From contig JBQCIO010000230.1 in assembly GCA_051953655.1 (NCBI GenBank), forward strand, positions 1-26,199: a stretch of 26,199 nt of DNA. The letters are read 5' to 3'. Under the pieces are notes generated by a model. The model saw only the letters and a list, made by a program, of their open reading frames with translations, ran no database searches and was not told the origin of the DNA. The translations under genes were made by a program, and so were the position numbers. The stretch comes from JBQCHF01 sp051953655. Its GTDB lineage: Bacteria > Actinomycetota > Actinomycetes > Motilibacterales > Motilibacteraceae. Shown piece after piece: positions 14,584 through 22,378 of the stretch. Positions within the stretch are counted from its first letter, which is position 1. Each line of letters opens with the position of its first letter.

Positions 14584-14943
14584 TCAGTCGAACGTCGGCT
14601 GCGGCCCGAAGCGGCGGACCTCCTGCGGCCACCCGCAGGCCTCAGCGATCTTCCCGGCCCACACCCTGGCCGCCTCGTCGTCGGGAACGTCCACGATGGT
14701 CAGCCCGCCGAGGAACTCCTTGGTCTCGGCGTAGGGGCCGTCGGTGAAGACGAGCGTGCCGCTGGTGGCGTCGGCGGTGAAGGCCGTGCCCCGCTCCTCC
14801 TCGAGTCCGCCGGCGAACACGTAGACGCCGGCTGCCTTCATCTCGTCGATGACCGCCATCGCGAGGGGCGCACGTCCGAGGAACCACTCCTCGCTGTGGT
14901 CGCCCACCCACTGCTGGTTGAAGTAGATGAGGTACTCCGCCAT
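14584..14943 (-). CDS. YciI/DGPF-family protein
   Basis: A 119-residue cytosolic protein of the YCII-related superfamily (dimeric alpha-beta barrel). The marker DGPYAETKEFLGGLTIVDVP is the DGPF-type signature, and the N-terminus MAEYLIYFNQQW fits. Family members have no firm general function. In many actinobacteria and proteobacteria they are encoded next to ECF sigma factors, but none is present here. ATG 14943 is preceded by GAGGGAG. TAGGGT on the minus strand (14994-14989) is a likely -10, giving a leader of about 40 nt. Confidence 0.88.
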   Translation of the reverse strand: MAEYLIYFNQQWVGDHSEEWFLGRAPLAMAVIDEMKAAGVYVFAGGLEEERGTAFTADATSGTLVFTDGPYAETKEFLGGLTIVDVPDDEAARVWAGKIAEACGWPQEVRRFGPQPTFD

Positions 14944-15060
14944 GGCCCGCTCCCTCTCGCGCGGCGGACCGGTCGTCCGCCGTCACCCACCCTACGAACG
15001 GGAACGGGCGGATCCGACAGGTTCTGGGCCAGGGTCCGTGTGAGAGTGACCCTGACTCGG
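14944..15060. other. Promoter region of the YciI-like gene
   Basis: This 117-bp gap holds TAGGGT (14994-14989, minus strand) as a candidate -10 for the YciI-like gene and follows the stop codon of the DUF222/HNH gene. No gene or strong hairpin is seen. Confidence 0.45.
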
Positions 15061-16413
15061 TCAGCGGGGTGGTGGTACGCGTCTGATCCAGGGGCGTGCG
15101 GGGTCGATCCAGGCGGGGGGTCGCCATTCGACGACGCCGGGGTCAGAGGTGCGTCTCAGGTCCCAGCCGCCCTCGTGGACCAACCAGTGCTCGTGCCCGC
15201 ACAGCGGTGCGCTGTTGGCGAGGCTGGTGGGGCCGTCGTCGGCCCAGTGGTCCAGATGGTGCGCGGTGGTCTGCGACGGCGGTGCGGTGCAGCCGATGCC
15301 GCAGCAGCCGCCGAACTCGACCGCGAGCGCCCGGTAGATGGTGGCGGTGGCCAGGCGCACTTCGCGGCCGAGGTCCAAGGGCTGGCCTCTGCTTCCCAGG
15401 ACGGCGGGGACGAGCTTGGCGTCGCAGGCGAGGCGGCGGAGGGTGGCGGGGGCGAGCCGGTCGCCGTGCTCGGTGAGTCCGGGCAGGTAGCCCGTCTCCT
15501 GGCCGGTGTCGGGATCGACCAGGCCCGCTGCTGCGGTGCGGGACTCCAGGGTCTGCAGCGGCATGGTGATGAGCGCTTGGACGGGTTCGCCGTGCCGCAG
15601 CGGCATCTCGTCGTGGTCGGTGGCCAACCGGACCAGGGTGGCCAGGGCGTCGGCGCGGCGCTGCGGGAGGGTCCGGCGGGCCGAGCGCGGGAGGGCGGAC
15701 TCCTCGTCGTTCTCCTTGTCCGTGCGCATCACCGCGTCCAGGGTGGCCATCAGCAGGGAGGCGGTCTCCTTGGTGAGGCGCCCCGAGATCCGGTACATGG
15801 CTCCGTCGGTGGCCACGTCGGGGGTGATGGCGACCTCGCGCAGGGAGTGGGCGAGCTTCTCGTCCTGGTCGAGCTTCGTGCCGCGGTCCGGGTCGAGCAC
15901 GTCGGCGATCCTCGCCGCGGCGGTGACCAGTCCCTTGCGGGTCAGCTCCGGTGCCCGCTCGAGGAGGAACTCCTCACCGTCCTCGACGTCGGCGACGGTG
16001 ACCGACCCGATCCGCTTGATCAACCGCAGGCCGTCCACGATGGCCAGCGCCTTGGCCTCGCACACCGACCCGTCCGCGATCGCCGCGAAGACCTGCTCGC
16101 TGCCCTCCCGGGCCACGCGGACCTGCTTGGCGGCATCGATGTGGTCGATCCTGAGCAGCTGCGCCAGCCAGAACGCGGTGGTGCGCGCGTGCACCGCGTC
16201 CGCGACGGAGCGGTCGTCGGCCTCCTTGACCAGGGACAGGCGCAGCGCGGCCAGCTGGTTCTCGAGCGACACGACCAGCTGCACCGACGGCCCGAGCTGC
16301 CCGGACTCCAGCTGCCACACCGGCGCCGCCAACGCACCCGCGACCGCCTCCTGCACCGCGGCCAGCGCAGTCGTGAGCGCCTGCTGCGGCGGCCCGGCGA
16401 CGTCCTCTGACAT
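15061..16413 (-). CDS. DUF222 / 13E12-repeat HNH endonuclease-like protein
   Basis: A 450-residue protein. Most of it (about 30-340) is the helical DUF222 domain of 13E12-repeat proteins, including LAQLLRIDHIDAAKQVRVAR and the later DAVMRT region. Residues about 370-415 are an HNH motif: C371/C375, then TAHHLDHW (H385-H386), N400 and LCGHEHWLVH (C405, H407, H413). The fold binds a metal and usually cleaves DNA, but the function of 13E12 proteins is unproven. The family occurs in many dispersed copies in actinobacterial genomes and is sometimes linked to mobile DNA. No flanking repeats are seen here. ATG 16413 is supported by TAGGTT six bases upstream (leaderless). Confidence 0.85.
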   Translation of the reverse strand: MSEDVAGPPQQALTTALAAVQEAVAGALAAPVWQLESGQLGPSVQLVVSLENQLAALRLSLVKEADDRSVADAVHARTTAFWLAQLLRIDHIDAAKQVRVAREGSEQVFAAIADGSVCEAKALAIVDGLRLIKRIGSVTVADVEDGEEFLLERAPELTRKGLVTAAARIADVLDPDRGTKLDQDEKLAHSLREVAITPDVATDGAMYRISGRLTKETASLLMATLDAVMRTDKENDEESALPRSARRTLPQRRADALATLVRLATDHDEMPLRHGEPVQALITMPLQTLESRTAAAGLVDPDTGQETGYLPGLTEHGDRLAPATLRRLACDAKLVPAVLGSRGQPLDLGREVRLATATIYRALAVEFGGCCGIGCTAPPSQTTAHHLDHWADDGPTSLANSAPLCGHEHWLVHEGGWDLRRTSDPGVVEWRPPAWIDPARPWIRRVPPPR

Positions 16414-16419
16414 ACCCCG

Positions 16420-16425
16420 AACCTA
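16420..16425 (-). promoter_or_regulatory. -10 element of the DUF222/HNH gene
   Basis: On the minus strand TAGGTT (16425 to 16420) is followed by six bases (CGGGGT) and then ATG 16413, the leaderless arrangement. Confidence 0.55.
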
Positions 16426-16593
16426 GACGTGGCCTCTGACAGTTCTCGTTGTCCAGCCTGGCAATCTCAGGTCGCGCGAGTAACGACTCGGCAAACTCTC
16501 GTGCCCACCTTCCAACAAGGGGCCGGAGTCGGGCTCGCTGGCATCCTGGTCACGGACGGAGTATGGCCACCGCGACATCACGGGGAGCCCGGC

Positions 16594-16599
16594 TAGGGT
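16594..16599 (+). promoter_or_regulatory. -10 element of the GrpB-like gene
   Basis: TAGGGT is followed by six bases (CGCTGC) and then GTG 16606, which fits a leaderless transcript and supports that start. Confidence 0.55.
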
Positions 16600-16605
16600 C
16601 GCTGC

Positions 16606-17175
16606 GTGATCGAGGTGTGCGAGTACGACCCGGAGTGGCCCTTCCGGTTCGAGCGGCTGAGGACCGAGTACCAGGCGGCGATGGACCGGGCAGGTGTGCC
16701 GGTCGTGGTCATCGAGCACGTCGGCAGCACCTCGGTCCCGGGACTGGCCGCGAAGCCCGTCATCGACGTCGACATCGTGGTGGCGGCCGACACCGTCGAC
16801 GCCGCCTCCGACGTCCTCGTCGGTCTCGGGTTCGAGCCCCGCGGCGAGCTCGGCATCCCGCAGCGGTGGGCCTTCTACGAGCCGGAGCGACTGGCGGCCA
16901 CCAACACCTATGTCGTGGTCGAAGGTTCGCTCTCGCTGCGCAACCACCTCGCGGTCCGCGACGTCCTCCGCACCGACCCGGCGCTGCGGGACGAGTACGC
17001 CGCAGTGAAGCGGCGCGTGGGCGCAGTCGCGGCCGACATCGACGCGTACGGCGCCGGCAAGAACCGCGTGGTCCAGCGCATCCTCGAGGCCGCGGGGCTC
17101 ACCGAGGCCGAGCGCGCGTCGATCAACGCCGCCCAGGTGCCGCCGACGCTCCCCCGTCGGCCCCGGCCGCTCTGA
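16606..17175 (+). CDS. GrpB family protein (nucleotidyltransferase-like fold)
   Basis: A 189-residue cytosolic protein. VEH-type block IEHVGSTSVPGLAAKPVIDV (from about residue 37), followed by DIVV, is the GrpB signature, resembling the GS...D.D core of nucleotidyltransferases. The C-terminal half contains the usual LRNHLAVRDVLRTDP and YGAGKNRVVQRIL blocks. GrpB-type domains also occur fused to dephospho-CoA kinase; the stand-alone function is not established. The start GTG 16606 has a leaderless-type promoter. The SDR gene follows after 12 bp and is probably co-transcribed. Confidence 0.88.
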   Translation: MIEVCEYDPEWPFRFERLRTEYQAAMDRAGVPVVVIEHVGSTSVPGLAAKPVIDVDIVVAADTVDAASDVLVGLGFEPRGELGIPQRWAFYEPERLAATNTYVVVEGSLSLRNHLAVRDVLRTDPALRDEYAAVKRRVGAVAADIDAYGAGKNRVVQRILEAAGLTEAERASINAAQVPPTLPRRPRPL

Positions 17176-17187
17176 CATCCTCTGCTG

Positions 17188-17871
17188 ATGCGGAGAACCG
17201 TGGTGCTCACCGGAGTCTCCCGAGGTCTCGGGCGCGAGCTCGTCACGGCCTTCGTGGCGGCCGGCTGGGACGTCGTCGGGACGTCGCGTTCGCCACTCGA
17301 GGATCGGGGCGGAGCGGAGCACCGGCACGTCGTCGGCGACGTCGACGACCCGCGGACGGCACAGGCGGTCCTCGAGGCCCTGGACGGTCGTCCTCTCGAC
17401 CTCCTGGTCAACAACGCGGTGGCCGGGTCGACGCAGAGCCGGCTGGCCGACGTCGACCCGGACGAGCTCGCGCGCTCACTGGCCGTGAACGTGGGCGGCC
17501 CCCTGCGGATGGCGCAGGTGCTGCTGCCGTCGCTGCTCGCCGCTGAGCGACCGCTGATCCTCAACCTCTCCTCGCGCCTCGGGTCGATGACCCGCCAGGC
17601 GAGGGGCGACTTCCAGGGGTCGGGGTCGAGCTACGCCTACCGGATCTCGAAGGCGGCGCTGAACATGCTCACCATCTGCCTCGCGAACGAGCTCGGCGAC
17701 CGCGTGCGCTGCTGGGCCGTCCACCCCGGGGTGCTCGGCACACCGGAGACACGGCCTGGGGCCACGAACACGCCGGCCGGCGCGGCCGGTCAGCTGGTCG
17801 AGCTGGTGGACGGCGAGGATCCGCGTCCGCTGCGGTTCTGCTCGCTCGGGGAGGAGGACATGCCGTGGTAG
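17188..17871 (+). CDS. Short-chain dehydrogenase/reductase (SDR)
   Basis: A 227-residue classical SDR oxidoreductase. The cofactor loop TGVSRGLG is at 8-15, NNAV (in place of NNAG) at 75-78, the catalytic Ser in NLSSRLGS (128/129), and the YxxxK pair at Y151/K155 (YRISK). Arg in the TGxSRGxG loop and TSRS after strand 2 suggest NADPH preference (inference). The short C-terminus after HPGVLGTPE resembles small carbonyl-reductase-like SDRs. It starts at ATG 17188, 12 bp after the GrpB-like gene. CATCCT (17176-17181) six bases upstream could provide a secondary leaderless start. Confidence 0.9.
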   Translation: MRRTVVLTGVSRGLGRELVTAFVAAGWDVVGTSRSPLEDRGGAEHRHVVGDVDDPRTAQAVLEALDGRPLDLLVNNAVAGSTQSRLADVDPDELARSLAVNVGGPLRMAQVLLPSLLAAERPLILNLSSRLGSMTRQARGDFQGSGSSYAYRISKAALNMLTICLANELGDRVRCWAVHPGVLGTPETRPGATNTPAGAAGQLVELVDGEDPRPLRFCSLGEEDMPW

Positions 17872-17896
17872 CGGCGGACGAGGCGAGGGCGAACCG

Positions 17897-17955
17897 TTCC
17901 GGGTCGAGGGCACCTTGGTTCGGATAGAGCGAACCAAGGTGCCCTCGACCCGGAA
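17897..17955. terminator. Perfect 26-bp hairpin between convergent genes
   Basis: Arms 17897-17922 and 17930-17955 pair perfectly over 26 bp around a 7-nt loop, extendable by a G-U and a C-G pair. The right arm contains AAGGTGCCCT (17936-17945), identical to the hairpin arm at 14484-14493. It lies between the SDR and the leftward histidine phosphatase. The perfect symmetry suits bidirectional termination, but the length exceeds what termination requires. Confidence 0.7.
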
Positions 17956-18005
17956 TGACCGGCCCGGGCTCGGTGCGCCGCTGACTGGTCCTACGAGCCC
18001 GACCC

Positions 18006-18641
18006 TCACTCCACCGACGCCAGGTGCCCTGTCTCGTCGAGGCTGAGGATCGAGCGGTTGTGGAAGACGTCGTCCTCGCCGAGGACGGTGATGCTCCCGC
18101 CGGTGACCGGCAGGTGGAAGTAGGCGATGCCGTCGAGGGGGAGCCGGCTGAAGGCGGCCACCACGAACGTCAGCGCGAAGCCGTGCGTGACGACCACCTG
18201 GTGCGGCACGGGGTTCTGCAGGATCTGGTCGACGGCCGCATAGATCCGCTCGGCGAAGGCGTGCCGCGTCTCGGCACCTTCGACGCCCTCGTCGTGGTGC
18301 ATCCGTTCCCCGGTGGCGGGCGGTGCCACGAAACGCTCGTCGAGCCAGGCCTGCGGGCGGCCCTCCGCCACGCCGTAGGACTTCTCTCGGAGACCGGGAA
18401 GGAGCACCGGCTCGACCTGCAGACGGGCGCCGACGGCCGCGGCCGTCTGGGCGGTGCGCGCGAGGTCCGAGCTCCAGACCTCGCCCGCGGCGTCCACCGG
18501 GATCAGCTCGCGCAGCCGCCGCGCGACCGCGTCGGCCTGCCGGAGACCGCGCTCGGTGAGCCGGGAGTCGAACCAGCCGCCGACCAGGCCGTCGACGTGG
18601 TGGCTCGCCTCCGGGTGCGTGACGACGTACAGCCTGCGCAA
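18006..18641 (-). CDS. Histidine phosphatase superfamily protein
   Basis: A 211-residue phosphoglycerate-mutase-like phosphatase. The N-terminal phospho-acceptor motif, normally RHG, is THP here (VVTHPEASHHVDG, H9). The rest of the fold is intact: DSRLTERGLRQADAVARRL, WSSDLARTAQTA and a second catalytic His in VVVTHGFALTF. The variant is known in actinobacterial members, and the core His is kept, so activity is possible. The start is TTG 18641, chosen because GAGGAG lies about 8 nt upstream and LRRLYVVTH is the natural N-terminus. It is the last gene of the leftward group behind the P-loop kinase (43-bp gap). Confidence 0.85.
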   Translation of the reverse strand: MRRLYVVTHPEASHHVDGLVGGWFDSRLTERGLRQADAVARRLRELIPVDAAGEVWSSDLARTAQTAAAVGARLQVEPVLLPGLREKSYGVAEGRPQAWLDERFVAPPATGERMHHDEGVEGAETRHAFAERIYAAVDQILQNPVPHQVVVTHGFALTFVVAAFSRLPLDGIAYFHLPVTGGSITVLGEDDVFHNRSILSLDETGHLASVE

Positions 18642-18684
18642 CGTCTTCTCCTCGCTGTGCCTCGAGCAGTCTGAGCAATGGACC

Positions 18685-19131
18685 TCAGGATGAGCGAAGG
18701 CACTCCTCGAGCCGGTCGGCCAGCTGCTCCACCGGCAGTCGTCCGTCCAGCTCCAGCGTGGCGCCTCGCCGGATCAGCGGCTCGACCTCCGCGACGTACC
18801 GCTCGACGTCGGCCTGCTGCTCCGCGCTCTTGCCGTAGGGGTTGTTCGTGCGGCTGCGCAAGCGTTCCAGGAGCACCGGCAGCGGCACGAGCAGGTAGAC
18901 CACGTGCTCGAAGCGGTCGTAGAACCGGCCCTGGTTCTCCGCCGTCCCGCACACCGCGACCGTCGGGTGCGCGGCGAGGAGCGCGTCCATCCGCGGCTCG
19001 TCCCAGTGCGCCGGCGCGATCTCCCAGCCGTCGTCGTCGGTGTCGACGGTGAGGTGTCCCCGACGTGCCAGCGCCGACAGCAGCGTGCTCTTGCCTGCCC
19101 CGGACATCCCGGTCACCAGGACCCGCGCCAT
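18685..19131 (-). CDS. Small P-loop kinase (shikimate/adenylate kinase-like)
   Basis: A 148-residue nucleotide-binding protein. Walker A is GMSGAGKST at 8-16, followed by the substrate-side motif DTDDDGW. Later VVYLLVPLPVLLERLRSRTN gives the lid-type Arg cluster seen in shikimate-kinase and gluconate-kinase-like small-molecule kinases. The substrate cannot be named. It starts at ATG 19131, 12 bp after the PrsW-like gene. Its neighbour on the other side is a histidine phosphatase, so the pair may act on the same metabolite (inference). Confidence 0.82.
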   Translation of the reverse strand: MARVLVTGMSGAGKSTLLSALARRGHLTVDTDDDGWEIAPAHWDEPRMDALLAAHPTVAVCGTAENQGRFYDRFEHVVYLLVPLPVLLERLRSRTNNPYGKSAEQQADVERYVAEVEPLIRRGATLELDGRLPVEQLADRLEECLRSS

Positions 19132-19143
19132 GGAGCGAGAACC

Positions 19144-20346
19144 TCAGCGCAGCACCGGGCGGAAGCCGGTCCGCGCCCGGGCCAGGTCCCGCAGCAGGTC
19201 GTGCTCGCGCTCGGCGAACGCCGGTGCCGCCGCGCCGCGCTCCACCCGGTCGCGCAGCAGACCCAGCTCGGCCGCCGCGTGCTGGTAGTCGGCCATGGCC
19301 CGCGCCGCCACCGGCCCCTGCGTGCTGTCCGCCCAGCGCCGCGCCCGCCGCCGCCCGCTCGTCGAGGCCACCATCGGCACGTCGTAGACCGGGAGCCAGC
19401 CCGCCTGCGCGTAGAGCGGAAGGGCTCGGGCGATCGCCCGGCCCTCGCGCCGGCTCACCAGCACCGCCACCACCACGGCCACCAGGAACAGCGGAAGCAT
19501 CAGCACGATGTAGCCGGCGACGAACCCCTGGAGCCCCTGCACCGCGGACTGGTTCCACAGCGAGTGGAGCACCACGGCGCACAGGTAGCCGGCCACCGGT
19601 GCCACCACGCGGGTGGCCGGCCGCCGCGCGGTCGCGGCCAGGCCCAGCCCGATGCCGGTGCAGGCTGTGAACAGGGGGTGCGCGAACGGTGAGAACACCC
19701 CGCGCAGCAGGAAGGTCACGCCGGCGGCCACCAGGCCCGACTGCGGCCCGGCCTCCACGAACGACCGGCCGTAGTAGAGGACGTTCTCGCTCACCGCGAA
19801 GCCCAGTCCGATGATGCCGCCGACGACGATGCCGTCGACCACGCCGTCGAACTCCTTGCGCACGAACAGGACGACCGCGAGCACGCCCAGTCCCTTGATG
19901 CCCTCCTCCACGACCGGTGCGACGACCACGGCGGTGGTGGTCATGCCCTGCTCCTGGCCGGCCGCCTGAGCGATCGCCACCAGGCTGACCGTGTTGAGCA
20001 CGGAGGCGACCGTGGCGGCCACCACCGCCCCCCACAGGAACGCGACCACCAGCAGCAGCGGCGGCTCGGGCTCGTAGCGGTCGACCCACATCAGCGCGGC
20101 CACCACCACGGGCACCGGCACCAGGGCCAGGGCGAACCCGAGCACGAACCCCGCCGCCCCGGTCTCGCTGAGCACGGTCACCCCGAGGACGAAGCCGAGC
20201 GCGACGAGCAGCAGCAGCCCGCCGGCGGCGAGCAGCGCGCGCAGCACCGGCCGGCGACGACGCCGCGGGGGTGGTGCGAGCGGCCCGCCCGGGCCGAGGA
20301 CGTCGTCCGGCGTCGGGACCGGCGGCGCAGGGGTCGCTAGGTTCAC
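19144..20346 (-). CDS. PrsW-family intramembrane metalloprotease
   Basis: A 400-residue membrane protein with about eight hydrophobic segments between residues 35 and 310 after a Pro/Arg-rich N-terminus. All PrsW/CPBP-type motifs are visible: EExxK as VVEEGIKG (E147, E148, K151), FxxxE as FAVSE (F183-E187), the metal-ligand His in FSPFAHPLF (H223), and HSLWNQS (H261). PrsW of Bacillus cleaves the anti-sigma factor RsiW, but no sigma/anti-sigma pair is encoded here, so the target is unknown. The C-terminal 90 residues are soluble and Ala/Arg-rich. The start is GTG 20346, with AAGGG just upstream; longer readings run antisense through the next gene. Confidence 0.88.
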   Translation of the reverse strand: MNLATPAPPVPTPDDVLGPGGPLAPPPRRRRRPVLRALLAAGGLLLLVALGFVLGVTVLSETGAAGFVLGFALALVPVPVVVAALMWVDRYEPEPPLLLVVAFLWGAVVAATVASVLNTVSLVAIAQAAGQEQGMTTTAVVVAPVVEEGIKGLGVLAVVLFVRKEFDGVVDGIVVGGIIGLGFAVSENVLYYGRSFVEAGPQSGLVAAGVTFLLRGVFSPFAHPLFTACTGIGLGLAATARRPATRVVAPVAGYLCAVVLHSLWNQSAVQGLQGFVAGYIVLMLPLFLVAVVVAVLVSRREGRAIARALPLYAQAGWLPVYDVPMVASTSGRRRARRWADSTQGPVAARAMADYQHAAAELGLLRDRVERGAAAPAFAEREHDLLRDLARARTGFRPVLR

Positions 20347-20434
20347 AGCGCCCTTCCTACCCCGGGCCGTCCTCGGGCACCTCACGGACGCCGTGCACGC
20401 AGGCGGCGCCCTCCGCCCGTCGTCGGCGCCTGCG

Positions 20435-20440
20435 TAGGCT
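20435..20440 (+). promoter_or_regulatory. Candidate -10 of the 20500-23362 operon
   Basis: TAGGCT would start transcription near 20447, leaving a leader of about 52 nt before GTG 20500, which has its own Shine-Dalgarno (GGAGGG at 20485-20490). Confidence 0.4.
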
Positions 20441-20499
20441 CGCCCGCGTGCGCCCGCCGGAGCGGCCGGCCGGGCACGGCAGCCGGAGGGTGGTTCGCG

Positions 20500-21408
20500 G
20501 TGCGCGTCGGCTTCGTGGGGATCGGGATCATGGGGTCGGGCATGGCCCGCAACCTGCTGCGCGCCGGCCACGAGGTGGTCGTCTGGAACCGGACGCCGGC
20601 CCGTGCGGAGGCGCTCGAGGCCGACGGCGCCACCGTCGCCTCCTCGCCGGCCGAGCTGGCCGGGCAGGTCGACGTCGTGTGCGTGTGCGTGAGCGACACC
20701 CCCGACGTCCAGGCGGTCGTGCTGGGTGACGGCGGGGTTCTCGCGGGGGTGCGCGAGGGCGCCCTGGTCGTCGACCTGAGCACCATCAGCCCGGACGCGA
20801 CCCGCGAGATCGCCGCTCGCCTGGCCGAGCGCGGGGTGCGGTTCGTCGACGCCCCGGTCTCCGGCGGCAGCGAGGGCGCCGCCAACGGCACCCTCTCGAT
20901 CATGGTCGGCGGCGACGAGGCCGACGTCGAGGCGGCGCGGCCGGTGCTCGAGGCGATGGGCAAGACCATCACCCACGTCGGCCCGGTGGGCGCCGGGCAG
21001 ACCTGCAAGCTGGTCAACCAGGTCCTCGTGGTGGGCAACATGCTGGCCGTCTCCGAGGCGCTGCTGCTCGCCGAGGCCGGGGGCCTCGACCTCGAGCGCA
21101 CCCTGGCCGCCGTCACCGGCGGCGCCGCCGGCTCGTGGATGCTCGCCAACCGCGGGCCGCAGGTGGTCGCGCGCGACTGGCGGCCCGGCTTCACCATCGA
21201 CCTTCAGCAGAAGGACCTGCGGCTGGTCCTGGAGCACGCCGACCGGCTCGGCGTCCCGGCCCTGGCCACCAGCACCGTCTTCCACCTCTACCGCACCCTG
21301 CAGGCGGCCGGGCTCGGCGCCGAGGGCAACCACGCGCTGGTCAAGGCGCTGGAGAAGCTCGCCGGGATCGAGATCGGCGGGGAGAAGGCCGGGGAGACGT
21401 CCGAGTGA
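20500..21408 (+). CDS. NAD(P)-dependent beta-hydroxyacid dehydrogenase
   Basis: A 302-residue enzyme of the 3-hydroxyisobutyrate dehydrogenase / tartronate-semialdehyde reductase family. The Rossmann loop GIGIMG is at 7-12, the substrate-site DAPVSGG at 117-123, and the catalytic Lys in GAGQTCKLVNQ is K170. VWNRTP after strand 2 (R31) suggests NADP use. GTG 20500 was chosen because RVGFVGIGIMG is the family N-terminus and GGAGGG lies 9 nt upstream. The stop overlaps the start of the next gene (GTGA), so the two are translationally coupled. The substrate could be a 3-hydroxy acid or a semialdehyde such as that from serine-type catabolism (inference). Confidence 0.9.
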   Translation: MRVGFVGIGIMGSGMARNLLRAGHEVVVWNRTPARAEALEADGATVASSPAELAGQVDVVCVCVSDTPDVQAVVLGDGGVLAGVREGALVVDLSTISPDATREIAARLAERGVRFVDAPVSGGSEGAANGTLSIMVGGDEADVEAARPVLEAMGKTITHVGPVGAGQTCKLVNQVLVVGNMLAVSEALLLAEAGGLDLERTLAAVTGGAAGSWMLANRGPQVVARDWRPGFTIDLQQKDLRLVLEHADRLGVPALATSTVFHLYRTLQAAGLGAEGNHALVKALEKLAGIEIGGEKAGETSE

Positions 21409-22367
21409 CGTCCCTGCCCGGCCGGATCCCGGTGCTCCCGGGGCCAACTCCGTTGCAGGAGTGGACCGCGCTGGGCGCGCGGCTGCCGGGTCCGGGGCCG
21501 GTCCTGGCCAAGCGCGACGACCTCACCGGCGTCCTGCTCGGCGGCAACAAGGTCCGCAAGCTCGAGCTGCTGCTGCACGAGGCGCAGCAGCAGGGCGCCG
21601 ACGTCGTCGTCACCTACGGCGCCCTGCAGTCCAACCACTGCGCGCTCACCGCGGCGCTCGCCGGCCGGATCGGCGCCCGCGCCGTGCTCTGCCTGCGCGG
21701 CGAGCGGCCCGAGCGGCCGACCGGGAACCTGCTCCTGGAGCAGCTGGCCGGCGCCGAGCAGCGCTTCGACCCCGGGCCGCACGGCGCGGCCGAGCGGACC
21801 GCCTGGCTGGAGTCGGTGGCCGGCGAGCTGCGGGCGGCCGGCTCGCGCCCCTACGTCGTCCCCTACGGCGGCTCGTCCCCGCTCGGCGCGCTCGGCTACG
21901 CCTTGGCAGGCCAGGAGCTGCAGGCCCAGCTGGACGCGGCGCGACTGGACCCGGCCTTCGTCGCGGTCACCTCCAGCAGCGGCGGTACCCAGGCCGGGCT
22001 GGTGCTGGCGCGGTCGCTCGGCTGGCTGCGCGTCCCGGTGGTGGGCATCAGCGTCGACCTGTCCTCCGACGAGCTGTCGGAGGTCGTGCTCGACCTCGCC
22101 GCCCGCGGCGCCGCCCTCCTCGACGCAGCGGCACCGGATCCGGTCCTCGTCGACGTGCGCGACGAGCACCGCGGCGGCGGCTACGCCGTGCCCAGTCCGG
22201 CGGCCGCCGCGGCGGCGGAGCAGCTGCTGCGCACCGAGGGCGTGCTCACCGACCCCACCTACACGGCAAAAGGCCTGGCCGGATATCTCGCCGTGCGGGC
22301 AGCATCCAGCCCGGACCGTCCCTCGGTCTTCCTGCACACCGGCGGCGCCGCCGCCCTGTTCGCCTGA
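21405..22367 (+). CDS. D-cysteine desulfhydrase / ACC deaminase-like PLP enzyme
   Basis: A 320-residue fold-type II pyridoxal-phosphate enzyme. The PLP lysine is K49 in LLGGNKVRKLELL, followed by TYGALQSNHCALTAALA and the phosphate-cup TSSSGGTQAG. These match the 1-aminocyclopropane-1-carboxylate deaminase/D-cysteine desulfhydrase family. D-cysteine or another D-/beta-substituted amino acid is the likely substrate; ACC deaminase activity cannot be excluded. The C-terminus FLHTGGAAALFA is typical. The GTG start overlaps the previous stop by 4 bp, and the dehydratase gene follows after 11 bp. Confidence 0.85.
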   Translation: MTSLPGRIPVLPGPTPLQEWTALGARLPGPGPVLAKRDDLTGVLLGGNKVRKLELLLHEAQQQGADVVVTYGALQSNHCALTAALAGRIGARAVLCLRGERPERPTGNLLLEQLAGAEQRFDPGPHGAAERTAWLESVAGELRAAGSRPYVVPYGGSSPLGALGYALAGQELQAQLDAARLDPAFVAVTSSSGGTQAGLVLARSLGWLRVPVVGISVDLSSDELSEVVLDLAARGAALLDAAAPDPVLVDVRDEHRGGGYAVPSPAAAAAAEQLLRTEGVLTDPTYTAKGLAGYLAVRAASSPDRPSVFLHTGGAAALFA

Positions 22368-22378
22368 AGGAGCCGCAC

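Noticed and set aside
14506..16410. 634-codon open frame on the plus strand
   Set aside because: It runs antisense through the YciI-like and DUF222/HNH genes and has low-complexity Gly/Arg/Val composition typical of high-GC shadows.
15061..16413. DUF222/HNH gene as part of a mobile element
   Set aside because: The family can be dispersed, but no terminal repeats, target duplication, integrase or intron structure is visible around it.
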